This document shows, one piece after another, positions 1 through 6,711 of a stretch of 7,098 nt of DNA. The position numbers and the translations under genes were made by a program. This DNA comes from CBIFVZ01 sp966185765 (lineage in GTDB: Bacteria > Pseudomonadota > Gammaproteobacteria > Enterobacterales > Enterobacteriaceae), in contig CBIFVZ010000125.1 in NCBI GenBank assembly GCA_966185765.1, positions 1 to 7,098 of the forward strand, in the 5' to 3' direction. Each line of letters starts with the position of its first letter. The stretch's first letter is position 1. The notes under the pieces were generated by a model. The model was not told where the DNA came from. It saw only the letters and a list, made by a program, of their open reading frames with translations, and ran no database searches.

Positions 1-22
1 CCAACGTAAGCAAAAATATACG

Positions 23-316
23 ATGAATCTGAGTACTAAACAAAAACAGCACCTCAAAGGTCTGGCACATCCGCTTAAGCCGGTCGTCATGCTTGGCGGA
101 AATGGTTTGACCGAAGGGGTACTAGCCGAGATTGAACAAGCGCTTGTGCACCATGAGTTAATCAAGGTGAAAATCGCCGCGGAAGACCGCGAAACTAAAG
201 CCCTGATCGTGGATGCCATCGTGCGGGAAACCGGTGCCTGTAATGTCCAGGTCATCGGTAAAACGCTCGTACTCTACCGTCCTGGTGAAGAGCGTAAAAT
301 CTCGCTTCCTCGCTAA
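23..316 (+). CDS. yhbY: YhbY, CRS1-YhbY (CRM) domain RNA-binding ribosome assembly protein
   Basis: This 97-residue protein matches E. coli YhbY in length and almost in full sequence, from MNLSTKQKQHLKGLAH at the N-terminus to ERKISLPR at the end. The whole protein is one CRM domain. The GGNG segment at residues 25-28 corresponds to the GxxG RNA-contact loop of the family. Members bind pre-50S particles and are thought to act in large-subunit maturation. The ATG at 23 gives exactly the family N-terminus. Only 22 bases of upstream sequence are in the window, with no strong Shine-Dalgarno, so the promoter cannot be described. In E. coli yhbY is divergent from rlmE-ftsH, which would lie just off the left edge. 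It converges on greA and shares its terminator. Identification is by recognition of the family, not by a search. Confidence 0.97.
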   Translation: MNLSTKQKQHLKGLAHPLKPVVMLGGNGLTEGVLAEIEQALVHHELIKVKIAAEDRETKALIVDAIVRETGACNVQVIGKTLVLYRPGEERKISLPR

Positions 317-327
317 GAAAACCCTTT

Positions 328-349
328 CAGGCGGGCTTCTGGCCGCCTG
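328..349 (+). other. Hairpin downstream of yhbY without a T-tract
   Basis: CAGGCGG at 328-334 pairs perfectly with CCGCCTG at 343-349 around an 8-base loop. No run of T follows on either strand, so it is not a standard intrinsic terminator. It begins 12 bases after the yhbY stop codon. It could protect the 3' end of the yhbY mRNA or be incidental. Confidence 0.4.
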
Positions 350-365
350 CGACAGCGTATTCTTG

Positions 366-397
366 CCGGAAAGCATGCAACATGCCATGCGCTCCGG
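366..397. other. Interrupted stem-loop between yhbY and greA
   Basis: CCGGA at 366-370 pairs with TCCGG at 393-397. After a 2-by-2 internal mismatch, GCATG at 373-377 pairs with CATGC at 386-390, leaving an 8-base loop. It lies in the 3' untranslated region of both convergent genes, just before their shared terminator. The shape recalls REP-like elements, but I cannot match it to a REP consensus. Function unknown. Confidence 0.3.
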
Positions 398-403
398 GCT
401 GTT

Positions 404-430
404 AAAAGGCCGCACAGCGGCCTTTTTCTT
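404..430. terminator. Bidirectional intrinsic terminator shared by yhbY and greA
   Basis: AAAAGGCCGC at 404-413 pairs perfectly with GCGGCCTTTT at 417-426 around an ACA triloop. The plus strand continues into TCTT. Because the stem begins with four A on one side and ends with T on the other, both strands present a GC-rich stem followed by U residues. It therefore serves yhbY (ends at 316, plus) and greA (ends at 469, minus), as expected between convergent genes. Confidence 0.9.
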
Positions 431-468
431 ATCTTTACAAAACGTTTCTGGCAGCAAAAATGCGCAAA

Positions 469-945
469 TCAGAGATACTCGACGCTCACAATTTCGTATT
501 CTACTTCGCCGCCTGGCGTTTTAATCACCACCACATCGTCCACTTCTTTACCAACCAGACCACGTGCAATCGGTGAATTTACAGACAGCAGATTTTGCTT
601 AATATCCGCCTCATCATCACCCACAATGCGATAGGTTTGCTCTTCTTCACTATCAAGATTCAAAATCTTAACGGTGGCGCCAAAAATAACGCGGCCATTA
701 TTGGGCATTTTTGTCACATCAATGACCTGCGCGTTAGAAAGTTTTCCTTCGATATCCTTGATACGACCTTCGCAAAAGCCCTGCTGTTCGCGCGCGGCGT
801 GATATTCGGCGTTTTCTTTCAGATCACCGTGTTCACGCGCTTCGGCAATGGCCGCGATTATCTCAGGACGGCGGACGGATTTAAGGTGCTCCAGCTCTTC
901 GCGAAGTTTTTCAGCACCACGTAAGGTCATCGGAATAGGTTGCAT
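469..945 (-). CDS. greA: GreA, transcript cleavage (elongation) factor
   Basis: This 158-residue protein equals the E. coli GreA length. GreA enters the RNA polymerase secondary channel and stimulates cleavage of backtracked RNA so that arrested complexes resume. The N-terminal coiled coil covers about residues 8-75. At its tip is GDLKENAEY (40-48), with the catalytic acidic pair D41 and E44 present. The C-terminal globular domain follows (about 80-158), including GDDEAD and the PGGEVEYEI segment. The ATG at 943-945 is preceded by an AAGAGGT Shine-Dalgarno (plus-strand 953-959) at 7 bases. The gene diverges from dacB and is led by an unusual untranslated region containing a terminator (1038-1075). 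Transcription can start at sigmaE-like and sigma70-like promoters listed separately. Confidence 0.98.
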   Translation of the reverse strand: MQPIPMTLRGAEKLREELEHLKSVRRPEIIAAIAEAREHGDLKENAEYHAAREQQGFCEGRIKDIEGKLSNAQVIDVTKMPNNGRVIFGATVKILNLDSEEEQTYRIVGDDEADIKQNLLSVNSPIARGLVGKEVDDVVVIKTPGGEVEYEIVSVEYL

Positions 946-1005
946 TTGTTATACCTCTTAAACTGTCCTGTTGAGAACTGCAATCCGCAGCTGGCATCAA
1001 CGCCG

Positions 1006-1031
1006 GTCCGGTAAAACATCAATTGCCGGAC
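1006..1031 (-). other. Second stem-loop in the greA leader
   Basis: GTCCGG at 1006-1011 pairs with CCGGAC at 1026-1031 around a 14-base loop. It lies downstream of the leader terminator in the direction of greA transcription and so would be present only in read-through mRNA. It has no T-tract. It may stabilise the greA mRNA 5' end or compete with other folds; no role is known to me. Confidence 0.35.
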
Positions 1032-1037
1032 AAGAAA

Positions 1038-1075
1038 CAAAAGAAAACTGACCCGGGAACGAAGCCCCAGGTCAG
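1038..1075 (-). terminator. Intrinsic terminator inside the greA leader
   Basis: Read on the minus strand, CTGACCTGGG pairs with CCCGGGTCAG (10 pairs including one U-G wobble) around an 8-base loop. It is followed at once by TTTTCTTTTG. In plus coordinates the arms are 1066-1075 and 1048-1057 and the T-tract is 1038-1047. The hairpin is more than 90 bases upstream of the greA start codon and just downstream of the greA promoters, so it should terminate a large share of transcripts early. This matches the position and nature of the imprecise terminator in the E. coli greA leader that produces GraL. Confidence 0.8.
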
Positions 1076-1093
1076 GAATGATTTTTCATTTTG
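1038..1093 (-). ncRNA. graL: GraL-like short RNA from the greA leader
   Basis: Transcripts starting at the predicted greA start sites (about 1083 from the sigmaE-type promoter, about 1093 from the sigma70-type promoter) and stopping in the T-tract at 1038-1047 would be roughly 40-55 nucleotides. In E. coli the greA leader yields an array of such short transcripts, named GraL. The same elements in the same order are visible here. The ends given are inferred from promoter geometry, not measured. The RNA consists almost entirely of the terminator hairpin plus a short 5' tail. Confidence 0.55.
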
Positions 1094-1117
1094 ATACGCA
1101 TTTTACCCCGAAGTTCC
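1090..1117 (-). promoter_or_regulatory. SigmaE-type promoter of greA
   Basis: The minus strand reads GGAACTT (plus 1111-1117), 16 bases, then TCAAA (plus 1090-1094). This agrees closely with the envelope-stress sigmaE consensus of GGAACTT and TCAAA. E. coli greA is known to have a sigmaE-dependent promoter in addition to its sigma70 promoter. It would place greA and the leader RNA under envelope-stress control. The -35 element sits in the loop of a small inverted repeat, CCCCG (1106-1110) and CGGGG (1119-1123). Confidence 0.75.
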
Positions 1118-1128
1118 ACGGGGGTCAT
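1100..1128 (-). promoter_or_regulatory. Sigma70-type promoter of greA
   Basis: The minus strand shows ATGACC (plus 1123-1128) as a -35 element, a 17-base spacer, and TAAAAT (plus 1100-1105) as a -10 element. Each hexamer has four or five matches to the consensus and the spacing is ideal. It overlaps the sigmaE-type promoter, so the two polymerase forms could not bind at once. The predicted start is about 1093. Confidence 0.6.
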
Positions 1129-1130
1129 CG

Positions 1131-1160
1131 TTTACTTTGCGGTACAAAGCGCCTTAGTAT
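1131..1160 (+). promoter_or_regulatory. Candidate sigma70 promoter of dacB
   Basis: TTTACT at 1131-1136 and TAGTAT at 1155-1160, with an 18-base spacer, form a plausible but imperfect promoter pointing to dacB. It would give a leader of about 28 bases. It starts two bases beyond the -35 element of the greA sigma70 promoter, so the divergent promoters are nearly back to back. Assigned by eye only. Confidence 0.35.
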
Positions 1161-1194
1161 GACCGCTCGTTTCCCGGACGTAACTGCGAGTTTT

Positions 1195-2628
<1,434 letters not shown>

Positions 2629-2632
2629 CGCT

Positions 2633-3295
2633 ATGAAACTACTCATTGTTGAAGATGATTTACTGCTGCGTGAAGGACTGGCGAAAGCGCTCAGTAATGA
2701 AGGCTACGCCCATGACTGTGCCTCCACTGCCGCTGAAGCCGATGCGCTAATACAAAGCGGTGAATATGGTCTGACGATACTCGATCTTGGGTTGCCGGAT
2801 CGCGATGGTGCTGCGCTGCTTACCCAGTGGCGTCGACGCGGCCTCAAACAACCGGTACTTATCCTGACCGCCCGTGATGCGCTCGAGGATCGCGTTGCCG
2901 GGCTTGATGCTGGCGCGGACGACTATCTGGTCAAACCCTTTGCGCTGGCAGAACTCCAGGCCCGAGTGCGTGCGCTGATACGTCGTGGTCAGGGCCACAG
3001 CGATAATCTGTTGCAGTTGGATGACATCAACCTCAATCTGGAAACCCATCAGGTATGGCAGCAAGGGCAGCCAGTTGAAGTCACGCCGAAAGAGTTTGCC
3101 CTGTTGAGCCGCCTTATCATGCGAGCTGGTCAAAATGTCCATCGTGAAACGCTGCAACAGGACCTGTATAGCTGGCAGGACGATCCGGGTTCTAATACGC
3201 TCGAAGTTCATATTCACAATTTGCGTCGCAAGCTGGGTAAGGACAGGATAAAAACCGTACGCGGCGTCGGCTATCGGCTGGAGAAGCGGCTGTGA
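2633..3295 (+). CDS. pmrA: PmrA/BasR-family response regulator (OmpR/PhoB type)
   Basis: This 220-residue protein has a receiver domain (about 1-117) and a winged-helix DNA-binding domain (about 125-220). The receiver carries the acidic pocket D8-D9, phospho-acceptor D51 in LDLGLPD, T79 in LTARD, and K101 in LVKPF. The segment NTLEVHIHNLR (188-198) in the recognition helix is identical to that of E. coli BasR, as is much of the LVKPFA region. This places it in the PmrA/BasR family, whose members activate lipid A modification and polymyxin-resistance genes. The ATG at 2633 follows the dacB stop by 4 bases. The only purine-rich site, AAGGA at 2605-2609, is 23 bases away, so translation probably depends on ribosomes finishing dacB. 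Its last 4 bases overlap the kinase start. The symbol reflects family; orthology versus paralogy with eptA-linked basR is unresolved, and no PmrA-box pair was found nearby. Confidence 0.88.
   Translation: MKLLIVEDDLLLREGLAKALSNEGYAHDCASTAAEADALIQSGEYGLTILDLGLPDRDGAALLTQWRRRGLKQPVLILTARDALEDRVAGLDAGADDYLVKPFALAELQARVRALIRRGQGHSDNLLQLDDINLNLETHQVWQQGQPVEVTPKEFALLSRLIMRAGQNVHRETLQQDLYSWQDDPGSNTLEVHIHNLRRKLGKDRIKTVRGVGYRLEKRL
3280..3286 (+). promoter_or_regulatory. Ribosome binding site fixing the pmrB GTG start
   Basis: GGAGAAG at 3280-3286 lies within the last codons of the response regulator gene. It places GGAG 8 bases before the GTG at 3292 but 17 bases before the ATG at 3301. This supports the GTG start and a GTGA overlap with the upstream stop codon. 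Confidence 0.65.
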
Positions 3296-4353
3296 ATAGC
3301 ATGCGTAAGCGCCTGATGCTGATGCTGGCAACGATTCTTTTGTTTTTTCAGCTCGTCAGCGTCATCTGGCTTTGGCACGAAAGCCAGGAGCAAATTGGTT
3401 TTCTGGTTAACGAAACACTGTCAGCCAAAGCGCGAAACGATCGCGTCGAAAAAGAGATCCGTGAAGCCATCGCTTCTTTGCTGGTCCCTTCACTGGTGAT
3501 GGTGGGCTTTACGCTGTTCTTTTCTTTCTGGGCCATCACCTGGATTACGCGCCCCCTTAACCGCCTGCGCTCAAGCCTTGCCAGCCGTTCGGCCGATAAC
3601 CTTACGCCTCTGCCAATGTATTCTCCTATGGAAGAAGTGGCTGCCGTTACCCTCAGCATTAACCAGCTGTTATCCCGTCTTGATCATACGATTCAGCAAG
3701 AACGCCTCTTCACCGCTGACGCCGCCCACGAGCTGCGCACACCGCTTGCCGGTATTCGTTTGCATCTGGAACTGATGGAACAAAGCGGTGTGCCGCAGGC
3801 CGGGCAACTGATTGAACGCATCGACAGGCTGATGCATACCGTTGAACAACTCCTGATGCTGTCACGCGCCGGACACGCGCTTGCGAGCGGTCATTACACG
3901 ACTGTCAGTTGGACACAGGGGATTATTGCACCGCTAAAAATGGAGCTGGAAGAAATGGCGAGTCTGCGCCGTCAGCAGATAACCTGGCCACAGGAAGCAG
4001 CGCTCAACGTGCAGGGCGATGCGGTTCTGTTGCGACTGATGCTGCGTAACCTGCTGGAAAACGCGTCACGTTACAGCCCAGAAAACAGCATAATTGAAGT
4101 GCACCTTCGCAAAGAAAAGGACGGCGTGTGTCTGAGCGTTCTCGACAGCGGCCCGGGCATTGATGAAACGCAACGACTTAGCCTGTTAGATCCCTTCCGG
4201 CGCATGGACCAACGTTACGGCGGCGTCGGGCTGGGGTTGAGCATTGTGCAACGCATCGTTCAATTGCATCATGGCGAACTACATCTGGAGAATCGCACTG
4301 GTGAAAGCGGCCTGGATGCCGGATGCTGGTTACCTGACACCATGAGTCAATAA
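3292..4353 (+). CDS. pmrB: PmrB/BasS-family sensor histidine kinase
   Basis: This 353-residue inner-membrane kinase is slightly shorter than E. coli BasS (about 363). TM1 is about residues 8-28, a short periplasmic loop about 29-62, and TM2 about 63-85. A HAMP linker follows (about 86-138). The H box FTADAAHELRTPLAG has phospho-acceptor H146. The ATPase shows an N box (RNLLENASRYSP, N253 and N257), G1 (D285-SGPG) and G2 (GGVGLGLS, 310-317). The loop holds two ExxE motifs, E30-E33 and E55-E58, equivalent to the acidic motifs used for ferric iron sensing by Salmonella PmrB. WLWHES and EIREAIASLLVP closely resemble BasS. The GTG start is chosen from the ribosome site at 3280. It overlaps pmrA by 4 bases and should phosphorylate that partner. 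No clear terminator follows on the plus strand. Confidence 0.88.
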   Translation: MNSMRKRLMLMLATILLFFQLVSVIWLWHESQEQIGFLVNETLSAKARNDRVEKEIREAIASLLVPSLVMVGFTLFFSFWAITWITRPLNRLRSSLASRSADNLTPLPMYSPMEEVAAVTLSINQLLSRLDHTIQQERLFTADAAHELRTPLAGIRLHLELMEQSGVPQAGQLIERIDRLMHTVEQLLMLSRAGHALASGHYTTVSWTQGIIAPLKMELEEMASLRRQQITWPQEAALNVQGDAVLLRLMLRNLLENASRYSPENSIIEVHLRKEKDGVCLSVLDSGPGIDETQRLSLLDPFRRMDQRYGGVGLGLSIVQRIVQLHHGELHLENRTGESGLDAGCWLPDTMSQ

Positions 4354-4410
4354 ACCACGCCTTCAGGTTAACGGGCACGACTTCATTTTATAACGCGGCA
4401 TCGTCGTTCA

Positions 4411-4465
4411 TTTCAGGTCAGAGCGGTTAACGCTGGTCTGCATGTACATGACCTGGAGCCTGAAA
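4411..4465. repeat. Nested inverted repeats between pmrB and obgE
   Basis: CAGGTCA at 4414-4420 is inverted as TGACCTG at 4449-4455. Overlapping it, TTTCAGG at 4411-4417 is inverted as CCTGAAA at 4459-4465. Inside lies a near-palindrome, AGCGGTTAACGCT (4422-4434). The two outer pairings share bases and cannot form together. They lie after the pmrB stop and downstream of the obgE terminator, and may slow or end transcription from pmrB. Function is not established. Confidence 0.45.
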
Positions 4466-4505
4466 CACACAAACAAAAACCCCCGCATGCAGCGAGGGTT
4501 TCAGG
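4459..4505 (-). terminator. Intrinsic terminator of obgE
   Basis: On the minus strand AACCCTCGC (plus 4492-4500) pairs with GCGGGGGTT (plus 4478-4486), including one U-G wobble, around a 5-base loop. TTTTTGTTTGTG follows. On the plus strand the wobble becomes an A-C mismatch and the T-run is short, so it favours the minus strand. An outer arm, CCTGAAAC (4459-4466) with GTTTCAGG (4498-4505), can form an alternative or extended stem. The hairpin begins about 13 bases after the obgE stop. Confidence 0.85.
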
Positions 4506-4513
4506 CGACTGGC

Positions 4514-5692
4514 TTAGCGCTTATAGATGAATTCGACACCTTCTTCGTCGTCTTCATCCCAGTCGTCGTCCAAGTCTTCATCGTCTTCTGCGACTACCTG
4601 TGCTTCTTCAAGCTGCTGGCGATGATAGTCATCCCACATGAATTCGACTTTTTCAGGCTGCTTCGCGTCTTCTTCTTTCTGTAGCGGGTTTTCAATGATG
4701 AAATTCATCACGTCCCAGCACAGCGCATTGACGCCGACCTGGCTGGCCGCAGAAATCAGGTAGTGCTTGCCTTCCCAGCCCAGCGCATCAGCGATTTCTT
4801 TCGCTTTTGCTTCAGCCTCTTCACGGTCCATCAGATCGATTTTATTAAATACCAGCCAGCGCGGCTTTTCAGCCAGCTTGCTGCTGTATTTTTCCAGCTC
4901 ACCGATAATGATGCGCGCGTTTTCCACCGGATCCGATCCGTCGACAGGTGCCAGATCGATAAGATGCAACAGCACGCGACAACGCTCCAGATGCTTGAGA
5001 AAGCGGATCCCAAGCCCGGCACCATCGGCTGCGCCTTCAATAAGCCCAGGGATATCGGCAACCACAAAGCTCTTCTCGTTATCCATACGCACAACGCCAA
5101 GACTCGGCACCAGCGTGGTGAACGGATAGTCCGCCACTTTCGGCTTAGCAGCCGACACCGCACGAATGAACGTCGATTTACCGGCATTCGGCAAGCCCAG
5201 CATGCCAACGTCAGCCAGCAGCATCAGCTCCAGCAGCAGGTCACGCTTGTCGCCTGGCGTGCCCATCGTTTTCTGGCGCGGCGTGCGGTTTACAGAAGAT
5301 TTAAAACGGGTGTTGCCCAGACCGTGCCAACCGCCCTTCGCCACCATCAGACGCTGGCCGTGACGCGTCAGGTCACCCATCGTTTCACCTGTACCCTGGT
5401 CGATTACGCGCGTTCCTTGCGGTACTTTAATGGTGACGTCTTTGCCCCGTTTGCCGGTACAGTCACGGCTCTGGCCGTTCTGTCCGCGTTCAGCGCGAAA
5501 GGATTTCTCAAAACGGTAGTCGATCAGTGTATTGAGGTTCTCATCCGCCTCAAGCCACACATCACCGCCGTCACCGCCGTCACCGCCGTCGGGGCCGCCC
5601 TTCGGAATGTATTTTTCGCGGCGAAAACTCACGCAACCATTGCCGCCATCCCCTGCTACCACCAGGATCGACGCTTCATCAACAAACTTCAT
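4514..5692 (-). CDS. obgE: ObgE/CgtA, essential ribosome-associated GTPase
   Basis: This 392-residue protein is close in length to E. coli ObgE (390). It binds the 50S subunit, acts in its late assembly and has been linked to ppGpp control, DNA replication and persistence. The N-terminal glycine-rich Obg fold covers about 1-158, including tandem GGD repeats at 35-44. The GTPase domain has G1 GLPNAGKST (166-174), the switch I threonines T192/T193, G3 DIPG (213-216), G4 NKID (283-286) and the G5 SAA (314-316). A variable, strongly acidic tail (about 365-387, rich in D and E) closes the protein, as in gammaproteobacterial Obg. The ATG at 5690-5692 has GGAG (plus 5699-5702) 6 bases upstream. The start lies 15 bases after the yhbE stop, so it is co-transcribed with yhbE and probably with rplU-rpmA. 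It converges on pmrB. Confidence 0.98.
   Translation of the reverse strand: MKFVDEASILVVAGDGGNGCVSFRREKYIPKGGPDGGDGGDGGDVWLEADENLNTLIDYRFEKSFRAERGQNGQSRDCTGKRGKDVTIKVPQGTRVIDQGTGETMGDLTRHGQRLMVAKGGWHGLGNTRFKSSVNRTPRQKTMGTPGDKRDLLLELMLLADVGMLGLPNAGKSTFIRAVSAAKPKVADYPFTTLVPSLGVVRMDNEKSFVVADIPGLIEGAADGAGLGIRFLKHLERCRVLLHLIDLAPVDGSDPVENARIIIGELEKYSSKLAEKPRWLVFNKIDLMDREEAEAKAKEIADALGWEGKHYLISAASQVGVNALCWDVMNFIIENPLQKEEDAKQPEKVEFMWDDYHRQQLEEAQVVAEDDEDLDDDWDEDDEEGVEFIYKR
5563..5589 (-). repeat. Three perfect 9-base tandem repeats within obgE
   Basis: CACCGCCGT occurs three times in a row (5563-5571, 5572-5580, 5581-5589) on the plus strand. On the coding strand it encodes the D-G-G repeats of the Obg fold (about residues 35-43). 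Each unit is in frame, so slippage would add or remove one DGG triplet without a frameshift. Confidence 0.85.
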
Positions 5693-5707
5693 CTTACTCT
5701 CCGTAAA

Positions 5708-6673
5708 TCATTCGCCCGAATGGGGCACGGCCACAACCGTTTTATCTTTGCGCCAGCGTCCCCACAGGCGGTGGCCGATAGCGGAATACATTGCACCCGA
5801 TACCACCACAACTGCGCCAAAAAGCGCCAGCAGATTTAGCATTGGTCTGGCAAAAATGTCGGGCCAGACAAGCGACAGCACATCAGAAAACAACAGCGTA
5901 AACAGCGGGGTGAGTGTAATCAATGCACTCACCTGTGCCGCCTGCCAGCGCGCCATTGCTTCTGCCAGTGCGCCATAACCTACCAACGTATTCAGACCGC
6001 AAAAAATCAGGCAGGCCAGTTGCCAACGGTCAAGCTGCATGACGACCGCTGGCTTCGCCAACGGCAGCAGCGCGATAGTACATAAAGTGTACAGCAAAAA
6101 GAGGATCTGCGGCGATGCAAGACGGCGCAGTAAAATTTTCTGCGCTACCCCGTAGCTGACCCAGACGCAGGCCGCGCCCACGCCAAAAATAACGCCCCAG
6201 GTGTAATCCGTCAGACGGGTAAATATCTCAACCAAACTGGCGTTAAAAAACATCACCAGGCCACACAGCAGCAGGATGGCCCCAATGACCTGAGTACCAC
6301 GCATGCGCTCTTTAAGGATAAGCACGCTGGCGACCATCATCCCCACCGGCGATAACTGGCCAATCACCTGTGAGGCCGTGGGACTTAAATATTGCAGGGA
6401 TGAACTGAACAGCAGGAAGTTACCAAAAAGTCCTGCGGTTGCAATGATAAGCAGAATCAACCAGCGCGGCTTGCGAAACATACCGAGCGGCGGCAAACGG
6501 CGCTTAAACGCAAGAATAATCCCAAGCCCAATGCTTGCCATCAGGAAGCGATAAAACACCACCGTGGGCGGCTCCATGACTGTCAGCACCTGCTTCATGG
6601 CAATAGGTAACGCGCCCCAACACATCGCTGTAATGAGCGCCAGCACAATGCCAATTCTCGCCTGCTGTTTCAC
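5708..6673 (-). CDS. yhbE: YhbE, EamA/DMT-family inner-membrane transporter
   Basis: This 321-residue protein has the same length as E. coli YhbE and is very similar throughout (for example CWGALPIAMKQVL, SPTASQVIGQLSPVGMM, LNTLVGYGALAEAMARWQAA). It contains two EamA repeats (about 6-140 and 153-295) and about ten hydrophobic segments, typical of drug/metabolite transporters. The substrate is not known. It ends in a basic cytoplasmic tail. The start is GTG at 6671-6673, supported by GGGAG (plus 6681-6685) 7 bases upstream; a nearby ATG at 6675-6677 is out of frame. The gene lies between the rpmA terminator and obgE, 15 bases before the latter. In E. coli it is part of the rplU-rpmA-yhbE-obgE transcription unit. 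Its stable position beside obgE may reflect only shared transcription. Confidence 0.95.
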   Translation of the reverse strand: MKQQARIGIVLALITAMCWGALPIAMKQVLTVMEPPTVVFYRFLMASIGLGIILAFKRRLPPLGMFRKPRWLILLIIATAGLFGNFLLFSSSLQYLSPTASQVIGQLSPVGMMVASVLILKERMRGTQVIGAILLLCGLVMFFNASLVEIFTRLTDYTWGVIFGVGAACVWVSYGVAQKILLRRLASPQILFLLYTLCTIALLPLAKPAVVMQLDRWQLACLIFCGLNTLVGYGALAEAMARWQAAQVSALITLTPLFTLLFSDVLSLVWPDIFARPMLNLLALFGAVVVVSGAMYSAIGHRLWGRWRKDKTVVAVPHSGE

Positions 6674-6680
6674 ACATCTG

Positions 6681-6685
6681 CTCCC
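6681..6685 (-). promoter_or_regulatory. Ribosome binding site fixing the yhbE GTG start
   Basis: The minus strand reads GGGAG followed by 7 bases and then GTG. The site is strong and no in-frame ATG lies at a similar distance, so the GTG start giving MKQQARIG is preferred. Confidence 0.7.
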
Positions 6686-6711
6686 GCAATAAATTCTCCG
6701 GCTTCAGAATA

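Noticed and set aside
366..397. REP/BIME element
   Set aside because: The stem begins with CCGGA and ends with TCCGG, but the internal bases do not match a REP consensus I know, and no second copy is in the window.
1078..1194. Upstream in-frame extension of dacB by up to 39 codons (ATG at 1078 or 1159)
   Set aside because: The extension overlaps greA promoter elements, lacks a ribosome site, and would bury the signal peptide. The start at 1195 gives the conserved 477-residue protein with a normal signal sequence.
2747..3331. Open frame of 194 codons on the minus strand, antisense to pmrA
   Set aside because: The response regulator on the plus strand is complete with all motifs. The antisense product resembles no family and has no convincing start signals.
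3301..4353. ATG start for pmrB at 3301
   Set aside because: The only good ribosome site (GGAG at 3280-3283) fits the GTG at 3292; 3301 would be too far away. The difference is three residues only.
2633..4353. Horizontally acquired island carrying the two-component pair
   Set aside because: No insertion sequence, integrase, tRNA, target duplication or obvious change in base composition flanks the pair, and the genes blend with their neighbours in codon use as far as can be judged by eye.
4442..4684. Plus-strand open frame of 80 codons after pmrB
   Set aside because: It runs through the obgE terminator and antisense to the ObgE acidic tail, with no ribosome binding site or family resemblance.
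4763..5839. Open frame of 358 codons on the plus strand, antisense to obgE
   Set aside because: It is a shadow of the conserved obgE coding frame, made by its codon use. It has no recognisable domain or ribosome binding site, and ObgE explains the sequence fully.
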